From Kluyvera genomosp. 3 (lineage in GTDB: Bacteria > Pseudomonadota > Gammaproteobacteria > Enterobacterales > Enterobacteriaceae): a DNA stretch of 64,000 nt. A program made the translations under genes and the position numbers. Position 1 is the stretch's first letter, and every line of letters starts with the position of its first letter. The stretch lies in assembly GCA_002211745.1 (NCBI GenBank), contig CP022114.1:1892645-1956644 (forward strand), in the 5' to 3' direction. A model generated the notes under the pieces. The model was not told the origin of the DNA. It saw nothing but the letters and a program-made list of their open reading frames with translations, and searched no databases. This document shows positions 10,281 to 19,723 of this stretch, one piece after another.

Positions 10281-11651
10281 CTATGACGTTGGGAAAATCA
10301 ATTCCAGCGCCTGGATTGATGATTCCCAGTCTGCTTTTTCAAGAATGCCTTGCTGTAAAAATGCTTCCAGGTGCGGCCAGAGCGTGATGGCTTTGTCCAG
10401 CATCGGATCGCTGCCTTTGGCGTACGCGCCGACGCTAATCAGGTCTCGGTTACGCTGAAAACTGGAAAGCAGCTGTTTAAAATTGCGCACTCGCGCGTAG
10501 TGTTGCTCGCTAATCAGCGCGGTCATGGCACGGCTGATAGAGGCTTCAATATCAATTGCCGGGTAATGACCGGCCTCGGCCAGCCGTCGCGACAGCACGA
10601 TATGGCCGTCTAGAATGGCGCGGGCGGAGTCGGCGATCGGATCCTGCTGATCGTCGCCTTCGGTTAACACGGTATAAAACGCGGTGATCGAACCGCCGCC
10701 GCTGATGCCGTTCCCGGCGCGTTCAACCAGCGCGGGCAGCTTGGCAAAGACTGAAGGCGGGTAGCCTTTGGTGGCCGGTGGTTCACCGATTGCCAGGGCA
10801 ATTTCACGCTGCGCCATCGCGTAACGGGTCAGCGAATCCATGATCAACAGCACATGCTGTCCGCGATCGCGGAAATCTTCCGCCACGCGGGTGGCGTAAG
10901 CGGCGCCCTGCATACGCAGCAGAGGAGAAACGTCGGCGGGCGCGGCAATCACCACGGAACGTGCGCGGCCTTCGGTGCCGAGAATATTCTCGATGAAATC
11001 TTTCACCTCGCGACCACGCTCGCCAATAAGACCGACGACGATGACGTCCGCGCGGGTATAGCGCGCCATCATGCCGAGCAGTACGCTCTTACCGACGCCG
11101 GAGCCGGCAAACAGCCCCATACGCTGGCCGCGACCGACGGTGAGCAGGGCATTGATTGGCCGCACGCCGGTATCCAGCACGTGCTCAATCGGCGTACGCT
11201 GGAGTGGGTTGAACGGCGGCGTGATCAGCGCGCCGGTTTCCGTGGTATCCGGCGCGGGCAGGCCGTCGAGCGGTTTGCCGCTGCCGTCGAGTACGCGGCC
11301 AAGCAGCGCCGGGCCGAGCGGAAGCTGTTTACCGCTTTGCAGTCCGTCGCCGACGGCGCTACGGGCATAAACCCGCGCGCCGGGTAAAATGCCTTCAACT
11401 TCTTCAAGCGGCATTAAAAACAGGCGATGACCATTGAAGCCGACCACTTCGGCTTCCACTTCCTGCATCTCGGTACCCTGTTGACGCTCAATAATGCAGG
11501 TTGCGCCAAGCGGCAGCTGCAGCCCGGTGGCTTCCAGCACCAGCCCGGTGGCCCGGGTCAGGCGGCCGTAACGGCGCACGGCGGGAAGCTGGGCAATGCG
11601 GGCCTCAAAGTTGTCGAGGGTGTTCAGCCAGCGGGTCAGGCGCACGGTCAT
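10281..11651 (-). CDS. fliI: FliI, flagellum-specific export ATPase
   Basis: F1-beta-like ATPase that releases export substrates from chaperones. Walker [16 protein letters not shown], Walker [18 protein letters not shown] and the signature [20 protein letters not shown] are intact. I take the start at [14 protein letters not shown] (11651), which overlaps the fliH stop as TGATG; a longer upstream open stretch is non-homologous. The length is 456 residues (E. coli 457). There is no frame break. Confidence 0.97.
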   Translation of the reverse strand: MTVRLTRWLNTLDNFEARIAQLPAVRRYGRLTRATGLVLEATGLQLPLGATCIIERQQGTEMQEVEAEVVGFNGHRLFLMPLEEVEGILPGARVYARSAVGDGLQSGKQLPLGPALLGRVLDGSGKPLDGLPAPDTTETGALITPPFNPLQRTPIEHVLDTGVRPINALLTVGRGQRMGLFAGSGVGKSVLLGMMARYTRADVIVVGLIGERGREVKDFIENILGTEGRARSVVIAAPADVSPLLRMQGAAYATRVAEDFRDRGQHVLLIMDSLTRYAMAQREIALAIGEPPATKGYPPSVFAKLPALVERAGNGISGGGSITAFYTVLTEGDDQQDPIADSARAILDGHIVLSRRLAEAGHYPAIDIEASISRAMTALISEQHYARVRNFKQLLSSFQRNRDLISVGAYAKGSDPMLDKAITLWPHLEAFLQQGILEKADWESSIQALELIFPTS

Positions 11652-12349
11652 CAGCAGGCTCCCGGTGCCGCCAGGCGGCACAGTTCCTGCCAGCGCGTGG
11701 CCACGCTGGCGTCGAGATCGCCCTCATCTGCGGAGACCTTACAGCCGCCGGGGTGCAGCGTTGGGTCGCCGCGCAGCCGCCAGCCGTGAAGATTCAGCGT
11801 GGCGCCCAGCATCTCCTCGACGCGCGGTAAATCTTCCGGGCTGACCCGCAGCTGCGGCTTGCCGCTGAACAGCGGCTCTTGCTGCAGCAGCGATTGAATC
11901 TGTTTGATCAGCGCGGTGTTATCGACCACCGGCATCTGGCCGACAATTTGTCGCGCGGCTTCCAGCGCCATCTGCATCAGACGTGAGGCGATCACGCTGT
12001 CAAGCGTATCCAGGGTGTGCTGAAATTCGCTCGCCAGCTGCTGCATGCGGGCATGAATAGGGGCCTGATCCTGTTTGGCTTGTGCCAGGCCCTGTTCGAG
12101 CCCCTGCGCCAGACCTTCCTGATAGCCCTGTTGTTGACCCGCCGCGTGGCCTTCACGCAGCCCGGCCTGATAGCCTTGTTCATGAGCCTGGATCTGTAGC
12201 TGAGCCAACTGCTGTTGCTGCAACTGCTCGGCAGAAATTTCTTCCTGCACGGCGTCCGGTTCGTCGAGGGTGAGAGGAGTAAACTCCACCTCCACCGGCG
12301 GCGAGAGATCGTCAGGCTGCCAGACTTTCCACGGCGTGGTATCAGACAT
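11651..12349 (-). CDS. fliH: FliH, export ATPase regulator
   Basis: Negative regulator and stator-like partner of FliI. The start [18 protein letters not shown] at 12349 overlaps the fliG end by 8 bases, as in E. coli. The middle is a Gln-rich coiled coil with glycine repeats ([19 protein letters not shown]). The C-terminus has [19 protein letters not shown]. It is 232 residues and intact. Confidence 0.95.
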   Translation of the reverse strand: MSDTTPWKVWQPDDLSPPVEVEFTPLTLDEPDAVQEEISAEQLQQQQLAQLQIQAHEQGYQAGLREGHAAGQQQGYQEGLAQGLEQGLAQAKQDQAPIHARMQQLASEFQHTLDTLDSVIASRLMQMALEAARQIVGQMPVVDNTALIKQIQSLLQQEPLFSGKPQLRVSPEDLPRVEEMLGATLNLHGWRLRGDPTLHPGGCKVSADEGDLDASVATRWQELCRLAAPGAC

Positions 12350-13337
12350 AGGTGTCGTCTCCGCTGCCAATCACCATCTCGCCGGTTTCGGCCAGACGAC
12401 GCACAATAAGCAGAATGGCTTTCTGTTCGTTCTCGACCTGCGACAGACGTACCGGGCCACGGTTGGCGAGGTCGTCGCGCAGAATGTCGGCAGCACGCTG
12501 GGACATATTGCGCAGGAACTTCTCGCGTAGCGGCGGCTCGGAACCTTTGAGCGCGATAAGCAACGATTCGGAATCCACTTCCTGCAGCAGGCGCTGGATG
12601 CTGCGATCGTCGACCTCGACCAGGTTTTCGAACAGGAACATTTCGTCGATAATTTTTTGCGCCAGCTCGCCGTCGAATTCGCGTACCGCGGTAATAACCG
12701 CTTCTTCCTGCTGCGTTTTCATCAGGTTGATAATTTCTGCCGCCGTTCTCACACCGCCCATTTTGCTGCGCTTGAGGTTCTGGCCGTCGAGCAGACCGTT
12801 CAACACCTCTGTCAGTTCCGCCAGCGCGGCCGGCTGCACGCCGCCGAAGGTGGCGATACGCAGCATGACGTCGTGTCGCAGACGTTCATCGAACAGCGCC
12901 AGAATATCGGCCGCCTGACCACGCTTGAGGTGGACCAGAATGGTGGCGATGATCTGCGGATGCTCGTCACGGATAATATCGGCGGCGCTCTGCGGTTCCA
13001 TAAAGTTGAGCGTCTCGATCCCGCTGGTGGTTTCGCGGGTTTCGAGAATGTCCTCCAGCAGGCTGGAGGCGCGCTCTTCGCCCAGTGCTTTAACCAGCAC
13101 CGAGCGCAGATATTCATTGGCGTTAACGCTCAGCGCCGCGAACTGCTCGGCCTCTTGCTCAAACTCGGCCAGCACGTCGGTCAGCTGTTTATTCGAGATC
13201 TGCTTGATGCCCGCCATGGCGGTACTGAGCTGCTGTACTTCGCGGGTGCTGAGGTGCTTAAACACCTCGGCGGCGCGATCTTCGCCAATCGTCATCAGCA
13301 AAATGACGCTTTTGTCGATTCCGGTAAGATTACTCAT
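12342..13337 (-). CDS. fliG: FliG, rotor and switch protein
   Basis: Rotor protein that contacts MotA to generate torque. It has 331 residues, the same as E. coli, with the EHPQ motif ([14 protein letters not shown]) and the charged C-terminal helix region ([20 protein letters not shown]). It is intact. Eight-base overlaps with both fliF and fliH indicate tight coupling in the fliFGHIJK operon. Confidence 0.97.
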   Translation of the reverse strand: MSNLTGIDKSVILLMTIGEDRAAEVFKHLSTREVQQLSTAMAGIKQISNKQLTDVLAEFEQEAEQFAALSVNANEYLRSVLVKALGEERASSLLEDILETRETTSGIETLNFMEPQSAADIIRDEHPQIIATILVHLKRGQAADILALFDERLRHDVMLRIATFGGVQPAALAELTEVLNGLLDGQNLKRSKMGGVRTAAEIINLMKTQQEEAVITAVREFDGELAQKIIDEMFLFENLVEVDDRSIQRLLQEVDSESLLIALKGSEPPLREKFLRNMSQRAADILRDDLANRGPVRLSQVENEQKAILLIVRRLAETGEMVIGSGDDTYV

Positions 13338-14999
13338 GGTCGTTATTCATCCATTGGCGAATGACCAGCGCCACGACGCGCGGATCGTTATCAGACATTT
13401 CGCGAATACGCTGGCTCATCACCTCGGCGCTCAGGCGCTGGTTGGCACGGCGTTGCTGGGTCTGTTCATCTTTGCTGAGGCGAACCTCAACGGCTTCCTG
13501 AATTTCCTGCTGCGCTTTGGCTTTTTCCACTTCGGCCTGGGCGGCCTGTTCACGGCGCACAAGCTGCGGTTTAATCGCTTTACGCCACAGCAGCCAGGCA
13601 ACAATCAGCACCAGCAGCCAGCGACCGGCGGACATCAGCTGATCGATAAACGACTGCTGCTTCCAGAACGGCAGTTCACCACCGCTGTCATCGCTGCTGT
13701 TAAACGGCGAGTTGACCACGTTCAGGGTATCGCCGCGCTGGCTGGAGAAGCCCATCGCCTCGCGGGTTAAATCTTCAATCTGTTTCATCTGAACGCTGGT
13801 CAGCGGCAGCGGCTTACCGTCTGGCAGATTGCGATAGTTGACCACCACGGCGACCGACAGACGCTGAACATCGCCAACGTTCTTTTTGGTGTGCGAAATG
13901 GTGCGATCGAGTTCGAAGTTGCTGGTTTCGCTACGCTGGGTATTGCGCGGACCGGTGGTGGCGGCTGTGCGGGTATTGGCATTCTGCGCGTTAGCCTGAT
14001 TCGCCGGCGGGTTGGCAATCGGCGCCGACGGCGCCGGTGCCGGGGTGTTCGACAGCGCGCCAGGAACGCCGCCCGGATACGGGCTACCGACCTGATCGTT
14101 TTCGCTCACCTGGCGCGAACGAATGGCGGCCTGGTTAGGATCGCCGTTCGGGCGATACTGTTCGTCGGTTTGCTCTTTATTATCGAAGTTCACCTGCGCG
14201 GTGACCTGCGCATGCACGTTACCGTTACCGACGATCGGCCCAAGAATCGCTTCAATGCGGCGCTGAACGCGGCCTTCAACGTCGGCGGTGTATTTCAGCT
14301 GCGCGTCATTCAGGTCACGAGCGCTGGTATTGGACTGGGTCAGCAGATGGCCGCCCTGATCGACCACGGTGACGTTGCCCGGCGGTAAACCCGCTACGGC
14401 GCTGGAGACCAGATGGACCACCGCGGAGATTTGCCCTTCATCAAGCGCGCGGCCCGGTTCGAGGTTGACGGTAATGGAGGCAGAAGGGGATTTCTGCTCG
14501 CGTACGAACAGCGAAGGTTTTGGCATCGCTAAGTGCACGCGGGCGCTTTTGACCGGACCGAGGGTTTCGATGGTACGCGACAGTTCACCTTCCAGCGCGC
14601 GCTGGTAGTTCACCTGCTCGCTGAACTGGCTGATGCCGAATTTTTCCTGATCGAGCAGTTCAAAACCCACCGCGCCGCCTTTCGGCAGGCCGAGCTGGGC
14701 CAGTCGCAGGCGCAGTTCATGCACTTTGTCAGCGGGCACTTCCAGCGCACCGCCGTTATCGGCGAAACGATAGGGGACGTTCATCTGGGTCAGTTGGGTC
14801 ACGATGGCCCCCCGTCCTGATCGGACAGGTTACTGAACAGCGTGCGATAGTCCGGGGATTTGGCCCACAGTACCATTGCCACGAGAATAGCCACCGCGGC
14901 GGCACTGGCCACCATCAGTGGAATTTTTGGATTAGCGCGCAGGCGATTGACCCATTCTACAGTTTTATTTTGTGGCGTAGCCGTAGCACTCGCGCTCAT
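13330..14999 (-). CDS. fliF: FliF, MS-ring protein (one frame break)
   Basis: Forms the MS ring in the inner membrane. N-terminal helix [20 protein letters not shown], ring-building motifs ([20 protein letters not shown]), a Pro/Asn-rich periplasmic loop, a second helix ([15 protein letters not shown]) and a FliG-binding tail ending WMNNDHE. The frame breaks in a six-C run at 14808-14813 (plus strand). One more base gives [16 protein letters not shown] and 556 residues (E. coli 552). First gene of fliFGHIJK, divergent from fliE. Confidence 0.95.
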
Positions 15000-15215
15000 T
15001 GCGCACCTCGTCGATCCTGATCAATGGCGTTAAACGTAAACGAAAACAAAGCAGACTCCCTGGCGCAAAACACATAAAGACAGCTATGCCATTATTTGAT
15101 GCTTCGGGAAATTTGATGGGCCAAATAACCCGTTTTTATAGCGCTATTTAGCGCCTTTATCTTATTGACAAACTGATAAGCTCGTTCCCAGGTTAAACAC
15201 AATCTGGGAGTCAAC
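15000..15215. promoter_or_regulatory. Divergent fliF/fliE control region
   Basis: A 216-base AT-rich spacer between divergent fliF and fliE. In E. coli both are class 2 promoters activated by FlhDC. FlhDC sites are too degenerate for me to place. A good ribosome site (GGGAG) precedes fliE. Confidence 0.6.
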
Positions 15216-15527
15216 ATGGCGATTCAGGGTATTGAGGGCGTGCTGTCGCAGATGCAGGCAACGGCATCAATGGCGCGCAGTCAAAGCGTGGATACACAGC
15301 CAACCATCAGCTTTGCCGGTCAGCTGCACGCGGCGCTCGACCGCATCAGCGATACGCAAAATAGCGCCAAAGCGCAGGCGGAGAAGTTTTCACTGGGAGA
15401 ACCCGGCATCGCGTTGAACGATGTGATGACCGATCTGCAAAAAGCGTCCGTTTCATTGCAGATGGGGATTCAGGTGCGTAATAAACTGGTGAGCGCCTAT
15501 CAGGAAGTGATGGGGATGCAGGTGTAA
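15216..15527 (+). CDS. fliE: FliE, basal-body adapter protein
   Basis: Small export substrate joining the MS ring and export gate to the proximal rod. It has 103 residues, starts [17 protein letters not shown] and ends with the rod-type helix [13 protein letters not shown]. It is intact and transcribed alone, divergent from fliF. E. coli FliE is 104 residues. Confidence 0.96.
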   Translation: MAIQGIEGVLSQMQATASMARSQSVDTQPTISFAGQLHAALDRISDTQNSAKAQAEKFSLGEPGIALNDVMTDLQKASVSLQMGIQVRNKLVSAYQEVMGMQV

Positions 15528-15870
15528 TCAATCTAACTCATTGTTTATACTTCTTTAATCACATCCAATCCTACGGGCTGGGGTATGAGTGGGACAAACT
15601 GATTTAATTTCTGGTTCAGAATGAGTATCTGTTCCTGATTGTTTTCATACATCCTGGTCCGTAAACCAGACAGACTATTTGTGCATCAGTATGGCTTATT
15701 CACTATCCTCCAGCGCCTGAGGACCTGCATGCGTAAGTATGTCTTGAGTGGTGTGTTCTTCGATAGCGCACACCAACTCGTCCCATTTCTGTTTTGCCAT
15801 AAAAGATCTTGTGAGCTTTGAGGTGTTTCGAGCATAGTTATTCAGTAATAAACTCAACTGAGAGATAAAA
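15528..15870. other. Intergenic stretch after fliE, no supported gene
   Basis: 343 bases without a recognisable gene. A minus-strand open stretch (15696-15968) contains a possible 34-codon start at MAKQKWDELVCAIEEH but overlaps the plus-strand lipoprotein and has no clear ribosome site, so I do not call it. The area marks the start of a small accessory patch. Confidence 0.5.
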
Positions 15871-16101
15871 ATGAAAGTACTAATGCTGATAGCCTCCGCG
15901 TGCATTCTCACTGCATGCTCCACATCCCAGGAAATAAAACGTCCAGATGGTTCCAGTGAGTACGACATCCAATGTGGTGCCGCGACGGGTTGGGATGTTT
16001 GCTATTCAAAAGCAAATGAGGTTTGTCCTGGTGGTTATCAGGATCTATCAAAAGAAGGCGGTTTTAATCGCAAGGAATTGCACATTCTCTGTAAGAAGTA
16101 A
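15871..16101 (+). CDS. Small Cys-containing lipoprotein of unknown function
   Basis: A 76-residue protein with a type II signal peptide: MKVLMLIASACILTAC ends in a lipobox (LTAC), so it is probably anchored to a membrane by the lipid on Cys16. The mature part has KRPDGSSEYDIQC and WDVCYSKANEVCPGGY, resembling the convergent neighbour at 16183-16458 (YGPDGKEAYELAC, WGDCQKKAGELC). The conserved Cys pairs suggest disulfides. I know no functional name. A weak GAGAG ribosome site precedes ATG. It is not part of the usual fliE-to-yedD neighbourhood. Confidence 0.7.
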   Translation: MKVLMLIASACILTACSTSQEIKRPDGSSEYDIQCGAATGWDVCYSKANEVCPGGYQDLSKEGGFNRKELHILCKK

Positions 16102-16105
16102 TCCG

Positions 16106-16145
16106 TATTGCCATTAGGATGGGTCTGCCCATGGTGATGGCAATA
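16106..16145 (+). repeat. Long hairpin between the two lipoprotein genes
   Basis: TATTGCCAT (16106-16114) pairs with ATGGCAATA (16137-16145), and inside it ATGGG (16119-16123) pairs with CCCAT (16128-16132). It starts 4 bases after the plus-strand lipoprotein stop and lacks a T run. Confidence 0.5.
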
Positions 16146-16164
16146 TAAAACCGCCCGGAGGCGG
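16141..16164 (-). terminator. Intrinsic terminator for the minus-strand lipoprotein
   Basis: On the minus strand CCGCC-TCCG-GGCGG is followed by TTTTATATTG. It begins 19 bases after the stop of the 16183-16458 gene. Confidence 0.7.
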
Positions 16165-16182
16165 CTCAAGAGATCCAGGTGA

Positions 16183-16458
16183 TTACTTGCAAGCAATCAT
16201 CATATTTCTATAGATTGTAGTACTACCGAATGCTGACTGCGGATTAGCAGTGAATACTGCCCCTGCTCCCATTGACACTGAGAATATTATACCCCGGGTT
16301 CCGCACAGCTCGCCAGCTTTCTTCTGACAATCTCCCCAGTCCTGAACAGTACCGGAACAAGCTAATTCATAAGCTTCTTTTCCATCTGGACCGTAAGTTT
16401 TGCTAACGGTTGTACATCCAACGAGGAATACCGGAAGTAATAACAGTAAAGTTTTCAT
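16183..16458 (-). CDS. Small Cys-containing lipoprotein, related to 15871-16101
   Basis: A 91-residue protein with signal peptide and lipobox MKTLLLLLPVFLVGC. The mature part carries KTYGPDGKEAYELACSG and DWGDCQKKAGELC, then a Gly/Ser/Ala-rich stretch (FSVSMGAGAVFTANPQSAFG) and a C-terminal Cys (MMIACK). The Cys pattern matches the neighbouring lipoprotein, so the two are probably diverged paralogues in convergent orientation. The function is unknown; envelope location is inferred from the lipobox. Confidence 0.72.
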   Translation of the reverse strand: MKTLLLLLPVFLVGCTTVSKTYGPDGKEAYELACSGTVQDWGDCQKKAGELCGTRGIIFSVSMGAGAVFTANPQSAFGSTTIYRNMMIACK

Positions 16459-16790
16459 ATGTGTGCCTTAACCAAGAGTTCGCCCCATTATAGTCTCTCC
16501 CGGCGCTCATTTTTAAATTAGTACCAGTTTATTTAATTAATTTTTTGCGATTATCCTGAACAGGAAATTATTTGAGGTCTCTACTGGGCGAACTTCGTCG
16601 ATTACGAAAAATACATGCTCATATGAAAGGCAGGTAAGTCTGCGTCTGTCACTCTCTCAATGGAGTTCAATGTTGGGAGAGTCCTGCCTCCGTTCGTCCG
16701 GATTACCCTCTACGCACCGTCTTTTCCGTGAAACCCCACAGGTTTAACGCTATAATGTTTCTGTTTTTTTCTCCCGGAACAGGATGAATA
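16459..16790. other. Intergenic region before yedD
   Basis: 332 bases without a supported gene. It contains inverted bits around GGGAGAGTCC and, at its right end, the probable yedD -10 element. Nothing else is recognisable. Confidence 0.4.
16751..16756 (+). promoter_or_regulatory. Probable -10 element of yedD
   Basis: A consensus TATAAT with a poor -35 (GTGAAA at 17-base spacing), 35 bases before the yedD start. A ribosome site AGGA follows at 16781-16784. Confidence 0.5.
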
Positions 16791-17203
16791 ATGAAAAAAT
16801 TAGCCATTGTGGCAGCGCTGATGACGCTGGCGGGCTGTGCGCAGATTGAAAACTACTCAACCGTGGTGAAATCGCCTGCTCCGGCAGGGCTGGCGGGCTA
16901 CTGGCAGACCATGGGCCGCAGCGTGCGCTGGTCAGCCCGGAGGCGATAGCCAGCCTGATTGTCACTCGCGACGGCGACACGCTGGACTGCCGCCAGTGGC
17001 AACGGGTGATTGCGCTGCCGGGTAAACTCACTCTGCGCGATAGCGATGTCTACAACGTGACCAACAAGCTGGATGTTTATGCGGTGGAACGCGATGGCAA
17101 TTCGCTGAAATACGATGGAATGACATTGCAGCGGGTTGAGCGGCCCACGGTAGAATGCGCCAACGCATTGACTAAAGCGCCACTGCCGTCGGTGCTGCCG
17201 TAA
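16791..17203 (+). CDS. yedD: YedD lipoprotein (one frame break)
   Basis: Outer-membrane lipoprotein of unknown role, normally next to fliT. Signal peptide and lipobox MKKLAIVAALMTLAGC, then AGYWQT, DTLDCRQWQRVI, PGKLTL and a Cys-containing end (VECANALTKAPLPSVLP). The frame breaks at the GGG run 16913-16915. One G restores GPQRALVSPEAIASLIVT and gives 137 residues, as in E. coli YedD. The ATG at 16784 is out of frame and not used. Confidence 0.9.
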
Positions 17204-17211
17204 GATTTGGT

Positions 17212-17238
17212 CGCTCCGGCATGGTTGATGCCGGAGCG
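17212..17238. terminator. Hairpin between convergent yedD and fliT
   Basis: CGCTCCGGCAT (17212-17222) pairs with ATGCCGGAGCG (17228-17238) around GGTTG. It lies 9 bases after yedD and 22 beyond the fliT stop, and probably ends both transcripts. Confidence 0.7.
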
Positions 17239-17259
17239 CTATTTATCAGTGATTCAGGT

Positions 17260-17619
17260 CTACATTATCCTGCGGAACCAGTACGTGACCGCCTGATTAC
17301 CGTAGGTCGTCATCACCGTTTTCTGGATTGACGATTGTCCAACCAGTTTCGCCAGTTCGTCCATACGGGCCTGCAACAGGCGCTTTACGGTATTTTCGTT
17401 ATCAAGCACTTTACGCAGCATCGGGCGAAGTTGTTCCTGAAGCGGTTCCGTTGGCTGGCTCTCTCGCGTCAGTTGAGCAATCTTTTGCACCGCATTGACG
17501 TACTCCATTTCGCTGGCGATTAATTCGTCCCACAGTCCCTCCGTGGCAAGCCGTAGCATCAGATTGCTTTTTTCAACCAGCTTTTGGTACGACAGATAAA
17601 GGTGCGGTGCATGGCTCAT
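17260..17619 (-). CDS. fliT: FliT, filament-cap chaperone and FlhDC inhibitor
   Basis: Export chaperone for the cap protein FliD; when free it also binds FlhC and lowers FlhDC activity. It has 119 residues, all helical, starting [18 protein letters not shown], with [15 protein letters not shown]. coli FliT has 121. It is intact. Its start overlaps the fliS stop (TAATG), so it ends the fliDST operon. Confidence 0.92.
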   Translation of the reverse strand: MSHAPHLYLSYQKLVEKSNLMLRLATEGLWDELIASEMEYVNAVQKIAQLTRESQPTEPLQEQLRPMLRKVLDNENTVKRLLQARMDELAKLVGQSSIQKTVMTTYGNQAVTYWFRRIM

Positions 17620-18029
17620 TAGACGGCGTCCTGAATCAAGTTAGGCGTAAGAAGAGATTCCTTCCAGGCATCAGCGATGTTGCGCATTAACGCCTCAACT
17701 TCCTCAATGGCGCTAACATCATTGTGCAGGTTGGCTTGCAGAAGGCGTCTGACCATATAGGCATACAGCGACAGCAGGTTCTGCGTCAGCTCGTCGCGGC
17801 TGTCCTCATCCAGGCCAATTTTCAGCCCGTTTTCGATAATGTTGATGGCTTTCGACAGGGAAAGACCTTTCCCTTGCTGGTTGCCGTCCTGCATAAACAG
17901 GCGGGCGCGGATCAGCGCGCTGAGCGCGCCGTCAAACAGCATGGTGACAAGCTGCTGTTGACTGGCGCTCATGACGGCGCTTTCCACTCCAATCTGTGCG
18001 TAGGCCTGCGTACCTTTTGCCCCGTACAT
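17619..18029 (-). CDS. fliS: FliS, flagellin export chaperone
   Basis: Binds flagellin C-termini to stop early polymerisation. It has 136 residues from [17 protein letters not shown] (GGGAGA ribosome site), with the family core [17 protein letters not shown] and [16 protein letters not shown]. The length equals E. coli FliS. It is intact. An in-frame ATG six codons upstream is not supported by homology. Confidence 0.95.
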   Translation of the reverse strand: MYGAKGTQAYAQIGVESAVMSASQQQLVTMLFDGALSALIRARLFMQDGNQQGKGLSLSKAINIIENGLKIGLDEDSRDELTQNLLSLYAYMVRRLLQANLHNDVSAIEEVEALMRNIADAWKESLLTPNLIQDAV

Positions 18030-18053
18030 GATGTCTCTCCCGATCAAAAGTGA

Positions 18054-19460
18054 TTACTTGGAATTGCTGGTCGATTCAAACTGCTGCGTCAAGTAGCTGC
18101 TGGTACTGTTCAGCGAGGTCATTAACACATCCAGCTGGGTAAACTGTTCTTTGTAGCGCGCAACCTGCGCATCGATACGATCGCTGGCGGCGTTGTAGTC
18201 TTTGGTTAATTTGTTCAGCGTTTTGCTGACGCCATCGGTGGCGGCCTTGATGATGCCGGTGGTGGAAAGCCAGCTGGTCAGGTTGGTGCCGATGGTAGTG
18301 GTGATGCCGGTTTTTTTGCCGTCGCCGACGATCAGAGTACCGACGCCGGTAGCGTCTTTTTTCAGCGCGGCGGTGAGTTTGTCGGCATCCAGCTCAAGCT
18401 GGCCGGTGCTTGGGTCGGTAGAGATACCGATCTGCGCCAGCGTTTTGAACTGTGAGGAGCTGGCGCTGTTGCTCAGCATGCTTTTGAGCTGAGTCTGAAT
18501 CGTGCGCAGCGTCGAGTCGCCGAGCAGGGCGCCGTTGTTTGCGCTCTGGCTATCGGAACCTGCGTCGACGGCGGTGTATTTTGTCAGGCTACTAAAGGTG
18601 TCCAGCAGCGAGTTATAGGCGGTGACCCAGTCGCTGATGGCCTTTTGCGCCTTGGTGGTGTCCTGGGTGATGGTCAGCGTCTGGTTGCCGGTGGTGACAT
18701 CGTTCAGGTTCAGGGTGATGTTTTCCAGCGCGTCGCTGATGGTGTTGCTGCTGTTCTCAATGGCCACGTTGTTGACGGTCAACTGGGCGTTCTGCGCAAT
18801 AACGGAGACATCCATCCCGTTGCTGCTGGCTTTAGCGTCATAACCCATAAAGCTTTGCAGCGCGTCGTCGCCTTTGACGGTCAGCGTCATGGCGTTATCG
18901 CTACCGGTGTCATTTGCGGTCACCGACAGACGATATTCGCCGTTACCGACGTTGATGATACTGGCGCTGACGCCCGCTTTCGCGTTGTTGATGGCATCGC
19001 GAATACCGCTCAGCGAGGAGTTGGCCGCGCTGATATCGATGGTGATCGGATCTTTACCGCCGCCTTGCTGAATGGTCAGCGTGCTGTCGCTGGTGGCGAT
19101 TGCGGTTTTGGTATCGCTTTTGGTGGTGCTGGTGGTCAGCGTTTGCGCCTGCGCCAGATGGCTGATGCTGATGGTGTATTTCCCGGCAATCGCATTCCCT
19201 GCCGTAGTGGCGCTAAACGCGGTGCTGCTGCTGGTGGTGGTGGTGGCGGAAAACAGGTCAGCCTTCGACAACGCGGTGTTAGCGGTCTGGAACGTGGTCA
19301 GTGCGCTTTTCAGCGTCCCGTAGGCGCTCAGCTTTGCGGTATAAGATGTCTGCTGTTTAGAGATAGGCGTCAGCGTCGCCTTCTGGGCGGCGGTGAGGCT
19401 ATCAAGAATGCTACTTAAATCCAGGCCCGACCCGACTCCCAGCGATGAAATACTTGCCAT
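18054..19460 (-). CDS. fliD: FliD, flagellar filament cap
   Basis: Pentameric cap under which flagellin polymerises. It has 468 residues, the same as E. coli. Conserved ends (MASISSLGVGSGLDLSSILD and DVLMTSLNSTSSYLTQQFE) form the coiled-coil D0/D1; the middle is Thr/Ser/Ala-rich and variable. It is intact. First gene of fliDST, with a perfect sigma-28 promoter 42 bases upstream. Confidence 0.96.
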   Translation of the reverse strand: MASISSLGVGSGLDLSSILDSLTAAQKATLTPISKQQTSYTAKLSAYGTLKSALTTFQTANTALSKADLFSATTTTSSSTAFSATTAGNAIAGKYTISISHLAQAQTLTTSTTKSDTKTAIATSDSTLTIQQGGGKDPITIDISAANSSLSGIRDAINNAKAGVSASIINVGNGEYRLSVTANDTGSDNAMTLTVKGDDALQSFMGYDAKASSNGMDVSVIAQNAQLTVNNVAIENSSNTISDALENITLNLNDVTTGNQTLTITQDTTKAQKAISDWVTAYNSLLDTFSSLTKYTAVDAGSDSQSANNGALLGDSTLRTIQTQLKSMLSNSASSSQFKTLAQIGISTDPSTGQLELDADKLTAALKKDATGVGTLIVGDGKKTGITTTIGTNLTSWLSTTGIIKAATDGVSKTLNKLTKDYNAASDRIDAQVARYKEQFTQLDVLMTSLNSTSSYLTQQFESTSNSK

Positions 19461-19502
19461 GTGATTTCCTTTTATCTGTCGACACGTAGAACGAATACCG
19501 GG

Positions 19503-19529
19503 TTATCGGCCTGAATGTCACAAAGTTTA
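19503..19529 (-). promoter_or_regulatory. Sigma-28 (FliA) promoter of fliDST
   Basis: On the minus strand TAAA (19529-19526), a 15-base spacer and GCCGATAA (19510-19503) match the FliA consensus exactly. It faces fliD. Confidence 0.93.
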
Positions 19530-19620
19530 CGCTTAATTCTAAATTTTTAATGGCGGGAATAAGGGCAAGAGAAAAGAGTATTTCGGCGGCTAAAAAAATG
19601 CGTGATTGCGAAAAAAATTC

Positions 19621-19647
19621 TAAAGGTTGTTTAACGGCAGACGATAA
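19621..19647 (+). promoter_or_regulatory. Sigma-28 (FliA) promoter of fliC
   Basis: TAAA (19621-19624), a 15-base spacer and GACGATAA (19640-19647), one base off the FliA consensus GCCGATAA. It ends 76 bases before the fliC start, leaving room for the usual leader. Confidence 0.92.
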
Positions 19648-19723
19648 CAAGTTTGACGGCGATTGAGCCGACGGGTGGAAACCCATTACGTAATCAACGA
19701 CTTGCAATATAGGATAACGAATC

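Noticed and set aside
12657-13364. Long plus-strand open frame (235 codons) opposite fliG
   Set aside because: It is the antisense shadow of intact fliG, whose sequence is strongly conserved; its composition follows the reverse complement of fliG codons.
15696-15968. Minus-strand open reading frame of 90 codons overlapping the first lipoprotein
   Set aside because: It overlaps a plus-strand gene with a clear signal peptide and lipobox, has no ribosome site at its starts and no recognisable family.
18645-19418. 257-codon plus-strand open frame opposite fliD
   Set aside because: Antisense shadow of intact fliD; no family resemblance and a Val/Ala/Gly/Arg-rich composition typical of reversed coding DNA.
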